Origin: an uncultured Marvinbryantia sp.
GTDB lineage: Bacteria > Bacillota > Clostridia > Lachnospirales > Lachnospiraceae
Reading direction: 5' to 3'
Assembly: GCA_934394985.1 (NCBI GenBank)
Contig: CAKRRF010000001.1
Span: 124,001-188,000 of the forward strand
Length of the DNA: 64,000 bases
Shown here: one piece after another, positions 55,292 to 64,000 of the stretch
Layout of the letters: every line of letters starts with the position of its first letter
How positions within the stretch are numbered: position 1 is the stretch's first letter
Program-made: the position numbers and the translations under genes
The notes under the pieces: model-generated
Databases searched by the model: none
What the model saw: the letters and a program-made list of their open reading frames with translations, nothing else
Told to the model about the DNA's origin: nothing

Positions 55292-57382
55292 TTATTCCTC
55301 CATTGATTTTACTTTACCAGCTCTCGCTTCCACTTCTTTTGCCTGAATATCGGACGGTGCCTGTTCATATCTTGCAAATTCATATGCAAAAGTACCTGCG
55401 CCTCCTGTCATGGAACGAAGCTGTGTAGAATATCCGTAAAGTTCCATCATCGGAATATCAGCTTCCACAATCTGGTTACCCTTATGATCTGGATTCATTC
55501 CAAGTACACGGCCTCTTCGTTTATTCAGATCTCCCATAACATCACCGGTAAATTTATCCGGAACTGTAACTTTCAGGGAAGCGATCGGCTCTAAAAGAAC
55601 AGGTGATGCTTCCATGAAGCCCTTCTTAAATGCCTGCATTGCAGCGGTCTTAAATGCCATTTCAGAAGAATCCACCGGATGATAAGATCCATCATACAGA
55701 GTTGCTTTTACACCAACAACCGGATAAGCTGCCAGCGGACCTCTCTGAACAGATTCCTGAATACCTTTTTCTACTGCCGGGAAGTAATTTTTCGGAACAG
55801 CACCACCTACGACTTCCTGTTCAAAGATATATGGTGTCTCCATGTCTCCGGAATTAGCAAATCTCATCTTCACATGTCCATACTGGCCATGACCGCCAGA
55901 CTGCTTCTTATATTTTGCTTCCACATCGGAACTCTTGCGGATTGTTTCACGGAATGCTACCTTCGGTCTTTCCAGATCAATCTCAACTTTATATTTGCCA
56001 AGAAGCTTGCTTGCAATAATATCGATGTGCTGATCACCCATACCATAGATCAGAGTCTGTCTGTTCTCAGCATCATTCACAGCCTTCATAGTCAGGTCTT
56101 CCAGCATCATTTTAGAAAGTGCCTGAGCCACTTTATCTTCCTCTCCCTTATTCTTTGCGAAATATCTCTTATATGTATAAGGAGTAGAAGTGTCTATACC
56201 TGCATACTGAATCGGTGTATTCTTGGTAGCCAGTGAATCACCTGTTCTGGTAACATTCAACTTGCCGATTGCTCCGATATCTCCTGCATGAAGTTCCGGA
56301 ACTTCGATTGGCTTGCTTCCTTCCATTACATACAGCTTATTCAGTTTTACTTCTTCATCTCTGTTTACATTGTAAAGCTGATCATCATTCTTGATAACAC
56401 CGGATGCCACTTTTACCAGTGAATACTTTCCGATAAACGGATCCACGATAGTCTTAAATACAAATGCAGATTTTGCTTTTGCAAAGTCATAATTTGCCTC
56501 ATAAATTTCGCTGGTCTTCATATTGATACCTGCGATCTTTCTCTTATCCGGACTTGGGAAGTACTGCACAATATCATCCAGCAGATTGATAACTCCCTGG
56601 AAATTCACCGGTGATCCCATTGCCACCGGAACGATGGAACCATCCTCTACATTCATCGTCAGTGCTGCCATAATCTCTGCCGGAGAGAATGTCTCACCTG
56701 CAAAGTAACGATCCATAAATTCTTCTGATGTCTCTGCAACTGCTTCCAAAAGATTCTCTCTGTATTTTTCCAGATATTCCATAGAATAATCCGGAATATC
56801 ACACGGCTCTTTCTCGCCTTTTTCCAGCCAGCGTCTTCCTTCCTGTCTTACTACATTTACATATCCGACAAATCTCTCATTCTCACGAATCGGAAGATGT
56901 ATCGGAGCAATCTTCTTACCATATAATTCGGTCAGGTCTTCCACAACCTGGCGGAAGCTGGCATTGTCCACATCCATATTGGATACAAAGAACATACGAG
57001 GCAGCTTATACTTTTCACATAATTCCCATGCCTTCTGTGTACCTACTTCTACTCCGCTCTTACCATTGATCACGATCACTGCCGCATCTGCTGCTGCAGC
57101 AGCTTCTTCTGCTTCTCCAACAAAATCAAAGTATCCCGGTGTATCCAGTACATTTACCTTGATATCACCCCAGATAATCGGCATTACGGTTGTATTTATT
57201 GAAAATTTTCTCTTAATCTCTTCTTTATCATAATCACTTACTGTATTTCCTTCGGAAACGCTTCCCATTCTGCTGGTCACTCCCGATAAGTAAGCCATTG
57301 CTTCTACCAAACTTGTCTTTCCTGAACCGCCATGTCCTAAAATTACCACGTTACGGATCCTGTCTGTTGTATAAACCTTCAT
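55292..57382 (-). CDS. Elongation factor G-like protein with altered GTPase motifs
   Basis: EF-G paralogue of 696 residues containing all five EF-G domains. P-loop GHGGSGKT (16-23) is intact. The G3 motif is DTPGYFDF instead of DTPGHVDF (Tyr84 for the catalytic His). The switch-I RGITI is replaced by FSINT, and NKMD of G4 reads SNMD (residues 134-137). C-terminal domains IV/V with GGHGQYGHVKMRF and RGRVLGMNPDHKGNQIVEADIPMMELYGYSTQLRSMTGG are conserved. It belongs to the family often annotated fusA2; its translation role is not established. The main fusA is not in the window. GGAGGAAGGCAT precedes the ATG. Confidence 0.9.
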   Translation of the reverse strand: MKVYTTDRIRNVVILGHGGSGKTSLVEAMAYLSGVTSRMGSVSEGNTVSDYDKEEIKRKFSINTTVMPIIWGDIKVNVLDTPGYFDFVGEAEEAAAAADAAVIVINGKSGVEVGTQKAWELCEKYKLPRMFFVSNMDVDNASFRQVVEDLTELYGKKIAPIHLPIRENERFVGYVNVVRQEGRRWLEKGEKEPCDIPDYSMEYLEKYRENLLEAVAETSEEFMDRYFAGETFSPAEIMAALTMNVEDGSIVPVAMGSPVNFQGVINLLDDIVQYFPSPDKRKIAGINMKTSEIYEANYDFAKAKSAFVFKTIVDPFIGKYSLVKVASGVIKNDDQLYNVNRDEEVKLNKLYVMEGSKPIEVPELHAGDIGAIGKLNVTRTGDSLATKNTPIQYAGIDTSTPYTYKRYFAKNKGEEDKVAQALSKMMLEDLTMKAVNDAENRQTLIYGMGDQHIDIIASKLLGKYKVEIDLERPKVAFRETIRKSSDVEAKYKKQSGGHGQYGHVKMRFANSGDMETPYIFEQEVVGGAVPKNYFPAVEKGIQESVQRGPLAAYPVVGVKATLYDGSYHPVDSSEMAFKTAAMQAFKKGFMEASPVLLEPIASLKVTVPDKFTGDVMGDLNKRRGRVLGMNPDHKGNQIVEADIPMMELYGYSTQLRSMTGGAGTFAYEFARYEQAPSDIQAKEVEARAGKVKSMEE

Positions 57383-57408
57383 ATGCCTTCCTCCAATTCT
57401 AGTTTATT

Positions 57409-57425
57409 GAGATGTAAAACATCTC
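57409..57425 (-). other. Dyad in the leader of the EF-G-like gene
   Basis: Seven-base perfect arms GAGATGT / ACATCTC around a three-base centre, in the 5' leader about 25 bases before the start codon. It could be an RNA hairpin or an operator; nothing further can be said. Confidence 0.4.
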
Positions 57426-57465
57426 ACTATGAAGAATTAATTATGCCTTTCAGCACCATGGGTAT

Positions 57466-57494
57466 ATTTTACTAAATATTTTTGTAATTTTCAA
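57466..57494 (-). promoter_or_regulatory. Candidate sigma-A promoter of the EF-G-like gene
   Basis: On the minus strand, TTGAAA (57489-57494), 17-bp spacer, TAAAAT (57466-57471), about 85 bp before the start. It leaves a leader that contains the dyad at 57409-57425. Confidence 0.65.
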
Positions 57495-57686
57495 GTAATT
57501 TATTCATTTTTACTATATTATTTTTTTATTTTTTCAACAACTATGTGAATATTTTCTATATTTTGTATGCAATTCACACAATTTATGTTCGATGCATCAG
57601 AGATTCTTTTTGAACAGACTGCTGCTTTCTGTTTTTTTTCATATCTTATTGCGGTAAATATTTTTACACTTTAAAGCGCAAAATCG
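57495..57686. other. AT-rich divergent intergenic spacer
   Basis: Between the divergent EF-G-like and tyrA promoters. It is very AT-rich with long T and A runs; I see no gene, RNA signature or repeat in it. Confidence 0.5.
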
Positions 57687-57716
57687 TTGACATACGAACA
57701 GAGAAAATAGTAGAAT
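57687..57716 (+). promoter_or_regulatory. Sigma-A promoter of tyrA-aroA
   Basis: TTGACA (57687-57692), 18-bp spacer, TAGAAT (57711-57716), about 40 bp upstream of the tyrA start used here. Confidence 0.75.
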
Positions 57717-57756
57717 AGGGAAAGATATTATTATGAAAGAAAAGGAACGATTTTTC

Positions 57757-58860
57757 ATGAAACAACAACCATTTACCGTTGGCTTTATAGGCCTGGGACT
57801 GATCGGCGGATCTATCGCCAAAGCAATCCGCCACTACTATCCGGATACACGAATCATCGCCCATACCAGAAGTCAGTCTACCATACATTATGCATTGAGC
57901 GAACAGATCATCGATGCCGCCTGTGATCAGGTGGATATGCGTTTCAGCGACTGCGACTACATCTTCTTATGTGCACCGGTGGAAGCCAACGCTTCTTATC
58001 TGAAAACGCTGAAATCTGTCATGAATCCTGACTGTATTCTCACAGACGTAGGAAGCACCAAAACAGATATCCATACACATATTATTGAGCTCGGTCTGGA
58101 GCGCCAGTTTATCGGCGGTCATCCAATGGCCGGTTCTGAAAAAACAGGCATTGCCAATGCCAAACGACATCTTCTGGAAAATGCTTACTATATTATCACA
58201 CCGGCTTCTCTGGTACCTCAGAGCGCTGTAGATGATTATGTAGAGCTGGTACGCAGCCTGAAGGCACTTCCTCTGGTTCTCGATTACCATGAGCATGATT
58301 TTGTCACAGGTGCTATCAGCCATCTGCCACATCTGATTGCAGCTGCTCTGGTCAATCTTGTGCATGATGAGGATACTCCTTCCGAAACCATGCGTCTGGT
58401 GGCTGCCGGTGGCTTTAAGGATATCACCCGTATTGCTTCCTCATCTCCTGAAATGTGGGAGCAGATCTGTATGACTAACTCTGAGAATATTCTGAAAGTT
58501 TTGAATGATTATATTCACAATCTGGAAGACATACGTGGTGCCCTGGAACAGAAAAACGGTCCTGCCATCCATACGCTCTTCCAAGAATCCAGAGATTACC
58601 GAAATTCTTTCTCTGATCTGTCTGCCGGACCGATTAAGAAAAGCCACCGTTTATATTGTGATCTGGTGGATGAGGCTGGTGGAATTGCCATCCTCTCAAC
58701 GATTCTTGCAAGCCGTGGTATTACTATTAAAAATATTGGCATTGTACATAACCGCGAATTTGAGGATGCCGTACTTATGGTAGAATTCTATGATGCAGAA
58801 TCAAAAGAACATGCCATAAACGAACTGCGCAGATACCGCTATACAGTATATGATGTATAA
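57757..58860 (+). CDS. tyrA: Prephenate dehydrogenase with C-terminal ACT domain
   Basis: NAD-dependent enzyme of 367 residues converting prephenate to 4-hydroxyphenylpyruvate for tyrosine. The N-terminal Rossmann motif GFIGLGLIGGSIAKAI and GGHPMAGSEKTGI and AISHLPHLIAAALVN in the middle are typical. The C-terminal 75 residues look like an ACT regulatory domain (DEAGGIAILSTILASRGITIKNIG), probably for tyrosine feedback. The ATG at 57757 follows AAAGGA; an earlier in-frame ATG at 57733 lacks a good ribosome-binding site. It is first in tyrA-aroA. Confidence 0.93.
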   Translation: MKQQPFTVGFIGLGLIGGSIAKAIRHYYPDTRIIAHTRSQSTIHYALSEQIIDAACDQVDMRFSDCDYIFLCAPVEANASYLKTLKSVMNPDCILTDVGSTKTDIHTHIIELGLERQFIGGHPMAGSEKTGIANAKRHLLENAYYIITPASLVPQSAVDDYVELVRSLKALPLVLDYHEHDFVTGAISHLPHLIAAALVNLVHDEDTPSETMRLVAAGGFKDITRIASSSPEMWEQICMTNSENILKVLNDYIHNLEDIRGALEQKNGPAIHTLFQESRDYRNSFSDLSAGPIKKSHRLYCDLVDEAGGIAILSTILASRGITIKNIGIVHNREFEDAVLMVEFYDAESKEHAINELRRYRYTVYDV

Positions 58861-58919
58861 CCGATCTGCCTGGAAATTCTGATACCCTGAACTGCAATTT
58901 TATTGAAACGAGGATAATT

Positions 58920-60197
58920 ATGATTTTTTCAAAAGTAAATTCATTAAAAGGCGAAGTGACCATTCCAGGTGATAAATCCATTTCACACCGTGCTGTCATG
59001 TTTGGTTCTCTGGCAGAAGGAACTACCGAAGTAACTAATTTTTTACAGGGAGCTGACTGCCTGTCTACGATCTCATGCTTTCGGAAACTTGGAATTGATA
59101 TTGAAAACACTTCTGAACGGATTCTGATTCACGGAAAAGGTCTGCACGGTCTTACTGCATCTTCAAATACACTGGATACCGGAAACAGCGGTACCACTAC
59201 CCGCCTGATTTCCGGTATTCTGGCCGGTCAGTCTTTTACCACGGTTTTAAACGGGGATGCTTCTATTCAGACCCGTCCTATGAACCGCATTATCGCACCA
59301 CTTTCTATGATGGGAGCTGATATTACCAGTCTGAAGGAAAATGGCTGTGCACCTTTACGTATCAGTGGCCGTCATCTTCATGGCATAACCTATCAGTCAC
59401 CGGTAGCTTCTGCTCAGGTAAAATCCTGCGTGCTTCTGGCCGGCCTTTATGCCGATGCTCCAACCAGTGTTATGGAACCGGTTCTTTCCCGCAATCACAC
59501 AGAACTGATGCTGACCGGATTCGGTGCCCATATCACTTCTTCCGGCACTACTGCAACCATTGAACCGGAGCCAAAGCTGACCGGAATGAAAATTGAAGTT
59601 CCTGGTGACATCTCATCTGCTGCTTACTTCCTTGCCGCAGGTATGATGATTCCAGGTTCGGAAATTCTCATTAAAAATGTGGGAGTCAACCCTACCAGAG
59701 ATGGTATGTTGCGGGTCGCAAAAGAAATGAACGGAGACATTACAATGCTGAATAAAAAACTCAGCGGCGGCGAACCTACCTGTGATCTTCTTGTCCGCAC
59801 CAGTCATCTGAAGGGCGTCACCATCGGAGGTGAAATCATTCCGACTCTGATCGACGAAATCCCAATGATTGCTGTGCTGGCCTGTTTTGCAGACGGCACC
59901 ACAGTGATTAAAGATGCACAGGAACTAAAAGTAAAAGAAAGCAATCGCATTGATACGGTTGTCACAAATTTAAAAGCCATGGGTGCCCATATCGAAGCCA
60001 CCGACGATGGCATGATCATTGAAGGAGGTTATCCTCTTCACGCTGCTGTCATAGACAGTCATCTAGATCATCGAATTGCCATGAGCTTTGCCATTGCTGC
60101 TCTGGGCGCAGAAGGTGATACGATCATAAAAGGAGCTGAATGTGTAAAAATCAGCTATCCAGGTTTCTATCAGACACTGGAACACCTGATACAGTAG
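58920..60197 (+). CDS. aroA: 3-phosphoshikimate 1-carboxyvinyltransferase (EPSP synthase)
   Basis: Shikimate-pathway enzyme of 425 residues. It carries PGDKSISHRAVMFGSLAEG (residues 17-35), LDTGNSGTTTRLISGILAGQ, RPMNRIIAPLSMMGA, LIDEIPMIAVLACFADG and a C-terminal SHLDHRIAMSFAIAAL. It lies 59 bases after tyrA and is probably co-transcribed, with a strong terminator behind it shared with queA. Confidence 0.96.
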   Translation: MIFSKVNSLKGEVTIPGDKSISHRAVMFGSLAEGTTEVTNFLQGADCLSTISCFRKLGIDIENTSERILIHGKGLHGLTASSNTLDTGNSGTTTRLISGILAGQSFTTVLNGDASIQTRPMNRIIAPLSMMGADITSLKENGCAPLRISGRHLHGITYQSPVASAQVKSCVLLAGLYADAPTSVMEPVLSRNHTELMLTGFGAHITSSGTTATIEPEPKLTGMKIEVPGDISSAAYFLAAGMMIPGSEILIKNVGVNPTRDGMLRVAKEMNGDITMLNKKLSGGEPTCDLLVRTSHLKGVTIGGEIIPTLIDEIPMIAVLACFADGTTVIKDAQELKVKESNRIDTVVTNLKAMGAHIEATDDGMIIEGGYPLHAAVIDSHLDHRIAMSFAIAALGAEGDTIIKGAECVKISYPGFYQTLEHLIQ

Positions 60198-60201
60198 AAA
60201 A

Positions 60202-60240
60202 AGAAAAAGCCAGAGGATATACCACCTTCTGGCTTTTTCT
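60202..60240. terminator. Bidirectional terminator between aroA and queA
   Basis: AGAAAAAGCCAGA / TCTGGCTTTTTCT form 13-bp perfect arms around a 13-base loop, with T-runs on both strands. Confidence 0.88.
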
Positions 60241-60260
60241 AATCTGGCACATCTCCTGTA

Positions 60261-61286
60261 TTACAAAATCATCATCGCATCACCGAAAGAAAAGAAACGA
60301 TACTTTTCTTTTACCGCCTCTTCATAAGCTGCCATGATATGTTCCTTTCCTGCCAGCGCAGATACCAGCATCAGCAGCGTAGACTCTGGCAGATGAAAAT
60401 TCGTAATCAGCCGGTCGATCATCTTAAACTGGTATCCAGGATAGATAAAGATATCTGTCCAGCCGCTTCCTGCATGGAGAACTCCCTGTTCATCTGTGGC
60501 AGATTCCAATGTACGACAACTGGTTGTTCCTACAGATACGATCTTACCGCCTCTTAGCTTTGTCTCATTAATCAGCTTCGCCTGATCCTCTTCCACAATA
60601 TAAAATTCCGAATGCATATGATGGCTGGCCACATCCTCTACTTTTACCGGACGGAACGTTCCAAGTCCCACATGAAGTGTCACATGTGCCACGTTTACCC
60701 CTTTAGCTTTGATGGCCTCCAGCAGTTCCGGAGTAAAATGCAGCCCTGCAGTCGGTGCGGCAGCAGACCCGTCATGCTTTGCATATACCGTCTGATAACG
60801 GTTCTTATCTTTTAACTGATGTGTAATGTATGGTGGCAGAGGCATCTGTCCAAGCTGATCCAGAATTTCTTCAAAAATACCATCATATGTAAATTTGATC
60901 AGACGGTTTCCTTCTTCTACTACATCAATGACTTCTCCGGTCAGAAGTCCGTCACCAAAAGAGATTCTGGTTCCAGACTTTGCTTTTTTTCCAGGCTTCA
61001 CCAGCGTCTCCCATACATCATTTTCTTTTCTCTTTAATAATAATATCTCTATCTTCGCTTCGGTTCCCTCTTTACTTCCAAACAGGCGGGCAGGGATAAC
61101 CTTTGTATTATTCACCACCAGACAGTCTCCCGGATTCAGATAATCAATCACATCTTTAAAAATATGATGTTCTGTCTTTCCTGTTTCCCGATCCAAAACC
61201 AACAGTCTTGATGAGGAACGATCTTCCAGCGGATCCTGTGCGATCAGTTCCTGCGGTAAATCAAAGTAAAAATCTGATGTTTTCAT
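60261..61286 (-). CDS. queA: S-adenosylmethionine:tRNA ribosyltransferase-isomerase QueA
   Basis: Enzyme of 341 residues that transfers and isomerises the ribosyl moiety of SAM to form epoxyqueuosine in tRNA. It starts [32 protein letters not shown]. It has [35 protein letters not shown] and [24 protein letters not shown] six bases upstream (61292) is possible, but AAGGAG five bases before the ATG and the overlap with the previous gene (ATGA) support 61286. The other queuosine genes are not in the window. Confidence 0.96.
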   Translation of the reverse strand: MKTSDFYFDLPQELIAQDPLEDRSSSRLLVLDRETGKTEHHIFKDVIDYLNPGDCLVVNNTKVIPARLFGSKEGTEAKIEILLLKRKENDVWETLVKPGKKAKSGTRISFGDGLLTGEVIDVVEEGNRLIKFTYDGIFEEILDQLGQMPLPPYITHQLKDKNRYQTVYAKHDGSAAAPTAGLHFTPELLEAIKAKGVNVAHVTLHVGLGTFRPVKVEDVASHHMHSEFYIVEEDQAKLINETKLRGGKIVSVGTTSCRTLESATDEQGVLHAGSGWTDIFIYPGYQFKMIDRLITNFHLPESTLLMLVSALAGKEHIMAAYEEAVKEKYRFFSFGDAMMIL

Positions 61287-61912
61287 AAACACTCCTTCTC
61301 ATCATAATAAATCTTGTTTTCTTCTATCAGCTTCGCCTGGCCATGATGACTTTCCACAATAGCCACACCACAGTTTGGAGCCACTCTTCCACCCCAGAAA
61401 TCTTCCAGTTTCCAGTCCCTGAGACTGTTCAGCAGTCCTCTGGTTGCAGCTCCGTGCGTGGCAATCAGAATGGTCTTCTCTTCCAGTTCCGGCCTGTGAC
61501 AGATATCTTTCATAAAATCTGCGCATCGTTTTGCCAGATCCGTCAGGCTCTCCGCTCCTGCAGGCGGCACATACTGGTCAGGATGATTAAAAAAGCAGTA
61601 AATATTCTCATCTCCCTGAAAATCTTCCGTTTTTCTCCAGGCCTGGCCTTCCATCACGCCAAATCCAATCTCTTCAATTCGCTTATCCAGTATAAATGGA
61701 AGCTCTCTGCCTCCTAATACCAACTGCGCAGTCTCTTTTGCACGGTCAAGAGGACTGGAAAACACCAGATCAAACGGAATGTCCTTCATTCCTTCTGCGG
61801 AAGCTTTTGCCAGTTTCCTGCCTTTCTCATTTAGCGGGACATTACTTTTTCCCTGTAGCAGTCTTTTTTTATTCCAGTCAGTTTCTCCGTGACGAAGAAT
61901 ATATAATTTCAT
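61283..61912 (-). CDS. Histidine phosphatase family protein (phosphoglycerate mutase-like)
   Basis: Protein of 209 residues. The RHG motif [12 protein letters not shown] (catalytic His in residues 7-9) is at the N-terminus, followed by [25 protein letters not shown] and ATHGAATRG with the second His. These are marks of the family that includes phosphoglycerate mutases and alpha-ribazole phosphatase CobC. A role in B12 nucleotide-loop assembly cannot be excluded but its position next to queA gives no support. It is about 18 kb from the cbi array. Confidence 0.85.
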   Translation of the reverse strand: MKLYILRHGETDWNKKRLLQGKSNVPLNEKGRKLAKASAEGMKDIPFDLVFSSPLDRAKETAQLVLGGRELPFILDKRIEEIGFGVMEGQAWRKTEDFQGDENIYCFFNHPDQYVPPAGAESLTDLAKRCADFMKDICHRPELEEKTILIATHGAATRGLLNSLRDWKLEDFWGGRVAPNCGVAIVESHHGQAKLIEENKIYYDEKECL

Positions 61913-61997
61913 CTTCTGTACCTCTTATTTCTTTTCAGGAATCCATTCTTTTACATTCACATCTGCTATCATAAAGAATTTTCTCTGAAAACGCAAG

Positions 61998-62031
61998 TAC
62001 CGCCGGCATTTTTTGTAAAATACCGGCGGAA
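61998..62031 (-). terminator. Candidate terminator after pheT
   Basis: GC-rich 7-bp arms CCGCCGG / CCGGCGG with extra A-T pairs inside lie 80-110 bases after pheT. The minus strand shows no strong T-run behind the stem, so termination may be partial; the plus-strand side is T-rich. Confidence 0.5.
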
Positions 62032-62108
62032 TCTTTCTCTTTTTTGTTGTCAGTCATATGCCCGTTGTTTCTTTACAGTCTGCAAAATCAGGCATTCTCT
62101 TATCATTG

Positions 62109-64000
62109 CTACTGTCTCAGTACAATACCCATAGATTCCAGGCCATTTAATATCTTTTTCATGGCAGATGCAATATCACTTTCTTCCAGTGTTTTGTCTT
62201 TTGCACGGAATGTAATAGAATATGCCATGGACTTATAACCCTTTTCGATCTGTGCACCCTCATACAGGTCAAACAGATGATAGCTTTCCAGATGTTTTCC
62301 ACCACGCTGAGCAATCATTTCTTCGATCTGTCCTGCCAGAATCTGCTTTGGCACTACCATACTCAGGTCACGGGTAACAGCCGGGAATCTTGCAATTCCT
62401 TCAAACTTACGGTCATAGGTTGCAAACGCTACCACATTCTTCATATCCAGCACAGCCACATATGCTCTTTCTCCGATGCCATAATTGTCTGCTACTGCCG
62501 GATGCACTTCACCGATGTAACCAACTACGGTTCCTTCATAGATAATGTTTGCCTGGCGTCCAGGATGCAGATATGGCTTTCCTGCATTCGGATCATATTT
62601 AGCAGGTTTGCGAAGTCCTACTTTTTCGAAGAACTCTTCCACGACGCCCTTCATGGTAAAGAAGTCGCCTTCTCCATACATACCAAGGGTAAACTGCATT
62701 CTCTCATCCGGAAGCTCTGTGAGCGGAAGTGCCTTTGGAAGATATATATTACCCAGTTCATATAATTTCACATTTTTATTTCTGTGATTGTAGTTAAATG
62801 CCAGTGAATTCAGCATTCCATTCAGAGAAATCGTTCTCATAATACTGAAATCTTCTCCCAGCGGATTAGAGATACTGATTGCCTGACGAAGCTGATCATC
62901 CTGTGGAATCAATAATTTGTCAAATACCTTCGGGCTTTCAAATGAGTAAGAATATCCCTGTGAAAATCCACAGAATTCAGCAATATCTCTGGCTGTTTCT
63001 TCCACCCTCAGATAGAATGGCAGTTTACCTGTTGTTGCTTCTCCCCTTGGAAGTGTAGTTGGAATATTATCGTATCCATAAAATCTTGCCACTTCCTCTG
63101 CCAGATCTGCTGTACGGAAAATATCATGACGGAATGTCGGTGCCACTATTTCATTTGCAGCTTCATCATAAGCCAGCTCAATCTTTTCAAAATATTTCAG
63201 CATATCTTCTTTGGAAATATCGGTTCCAAGAAGTGCATTGATTTTCTCCGGTTCAAAAGCCACACGAACAGGCTCCTTCTTTTTGCTGTAAACATCTGCC
63301 ATGCCTCCAACCACTTCACCTGCGCCGAATTCTTCTATCAGCTGGCAGGCACGGTCAATGGCTGCCTGAGCACTATTCGGATCCAATCCTTTTTCAAATT
63401 TACCGGATGCGTCAGTACGAAGTCCAATTCTCTTGGAAGAAAGACGGATATTGGTTCCGTCAAAGCAAGCCGCTTCAAACAACATAGTCTTTACATCATC
63501 GGTAATCATGGAATTCTCTCCGCCCATGATACCTGCAATACCAATTGCTTTTTCTCCGTCACAGATCATCAGAACATTTTCATCCATGGTACGTTCCTGG
63601 CCATCCAGTGTCACAAACTTCTCGTCTTTTTCAGCTCTTCTTACTATAATTTCATGGCCTGCAATCGTATCATAATCATAAGCATGCATCGGCTGACCAT
63701 ATTCTTCCATTACATAGTTCGTAATATCAACGATATTATTGATCGGACGTATGCCACAGGATGCCAGTCTTCTCTGCATCCATACCGGCGAAGGAGCAAT
63801 CCTAATATTTTTTACAACTCTGGCAGTATAACGCGGACAAAGATCCGGATCCTGCACCGTTACTTTTACATAATCATGTACATCCTCATTGTTTCCTGTT
63901 GCAGTGACAACTGGAGGACAGAATGGTTTACGAAAAGTAGCAGCCGCTTCTCTGGCAATTCCTACCACACTGTAACAGTCTACACGGTTAGATGTAATCT
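62109..64000 (-). CDS. pheT: Phenylalanyl-tRNA synthetase beta subunit, partial (N-terminus beyond right edge)
   Basis: About 630 C-terminal residues of roughly 800 are present; the reading continues over the right end in frame (ITSNRVDCYSVVGIAREAAATF), so the first codon seen is not a start. It includes the B3/B4 region (RRLASCGIRPINNIVDITNYVMEEYGQPMHAYD), the B5 domain, the catalytic-like core and the C-terminal anticodon-binding FDX-ACB domain (ARFPAVTRDLSMVVPKQI). It forms an alpha2-beta2 enzyme with PheS, which should lie to the right. Confidence 0.96.
   Translation of the reverse strand, partial: ITSNRVDCYSVVGIAREAAATFRKPFCPPVVTATGNNEDVHDYVKVTVQDPDLCPRYTARVVKNIRIAPSPVWMQRRLASCGIRPINNIVDITNYVMEEYGQPMHAYDYDTIAGHEIIVRRAEKDEKFVTLDGQERTMDENVLMICDGEKAIGIAGIMGGENSMITDDVKTMLFEAACFDGTNIRLSSKRIGLRTDASGKFEKGLDPNSAQAAIDRACQLIEEFGAGEVVGGMADVYSKKKEPVRVAFEPEKINALLGTDISKEDMLKYFEKIELAYDEAANEIVAPTFRHDIFRTADLAEEVARFYGYDNIPTTLPRGEATTGKLPFYLRVEETARDIAEFCGFSQGYSYSFESPKVFDKLLIPQDDQLRQAISISNPLGEDFSIMRTISLNGMLNSLAFNYNHRNKNVKLYELGNIYLPKALPLTELPDERMQFTLGMYGEGDFFTMKGVVEEFFEKVGLRKPAKYDPNAGKPYLHPGRQANIIYEGTVVGYIGEVHPAVADNYGIGERAYVAVLDMKNVVAFATYDRKFEGIARFPAVTRDLSMVVPKQILAGQIEEMIAQRGGKHLESYHLFDLYEGAQIEKGYKSMAYSITFRAKDKTLEESDIASAMKKILNGLESMGIVLRQ

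Noticed and set aside
61283..61912. Histidine phosphatase as alpha-ribazole phosphatase CobC of the B12 pathway
   Set aside because: Family motifs are shared by many phosphatases and the gene is next to queA and far from the cbi array; no specific evidence.

Overview
The window is a chromosomal segment of a low-to-mid GC, anaerobic, spore-forming Firmicute, most likely a member of the Lachnospiraceae (Blautia/Ruminococcus/Dorea-like; inferred from gene content and protein style, not from a marker search). Evidence includes the classical Bacillota order rpsT / gpr-spoIIP-lepA-hemW-hrcA-grpE-dnaK-dnaJ-prmA-rsmE, sporulation genes (spoIIP, gpr, a small acid-soluble spore protein), a T-box leader, CIRCE operators, an anaerobic cobalt-early B12 pathway and an oxygen-sensitive NrdG. 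Almost everything lies on the minus strand; exceptions are an HPr-like gene, an SGNH hydrolase, rpsT and tyrA-aroA. I see no tRNA or rRNA gene, CRISPR array, insertion sequence or prophage. Both ends are cut inside genes: RNase J at the left (C-terminus missing) and PheT at the right (N-terminus missing).

Layout. 1-3.6 kb: mtaB-ireB-ruvX-DUF1292-rnjA (RNA modification, replication/recombination and RNA decay). 3.7-8.1 kb: an HPr-like protein without the catalytic His, then rsmE-cysteine desulfurase-thiI and prmA. 8.1-13.1 kb: the class I heat-shock operon hrcA-grpE-dnaK-dnaJ behind a perfect CIRCE and a consensus promoter. 13.2-15.4 kb: two convergent cell-surface genes (SGNH hydrolase, CHAP amidase) sitting inside the otherwise conserved block. 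15.5-20.8 kb: hemW, lepA, spoIIP, gpr. 20.8-22.5 kb: rpsT, holA and a spore protein gene.

22.5-43.5 kb: one very long minus-strand array that starts at a sigma-A promoter and a cobalamin riboswitch with its own terminator (43.3-43.5 kb) and runs cbiD-L-F-G-H-(J-E-T fusion)-A-B-cobD-cbiP-cbiC, then an exported YARHG-domain protein, then cbiK-hemA-hemC-(cobA-hemD fusion)-hemB-hemL. Together these make uroporphyrinogen III from glutamyl-tRNA and carry it through the anaerobic corrin pathway to adenosylcobinamide phosphate. Precorrin-2 dehydrogenase, the adenosyltransferase and the nucleotide-loop genes are not in the window. 43.5-47.8 kb: a tryptophan-specifier T-box leader in front of an ABC transporter (binding protein, permease, ATPase), followed without a visible break by nrdG and dut. 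47.8-57.4 kb: pgi, degV, htpG (with its own CIRCE), DUF5721, a dihydrouridine synthase, an L,D-transpeptidase and a divergent EF-G paralogue. 57.7-60.2 kb: tyrA-aroA on the plus strand. 60.2-64 kb: queA, a histidine phosphatase and pheT.

The most rewarding places for a second look are the compact regulatory junction around the spore protein gene (a sigma-G-like promoter folded into a terminator/SD-sequestering hairpin, followed by a holA gene that appears to be leaderless), the htpG CIRCE placed between two candidate promoters, the His-less HPr, the EF-G paralogue with altered GTPase motifs, the Trp T-box unit that extends into nucleotide metabolism, and the exported YARHG protein embedded in the B12 array.
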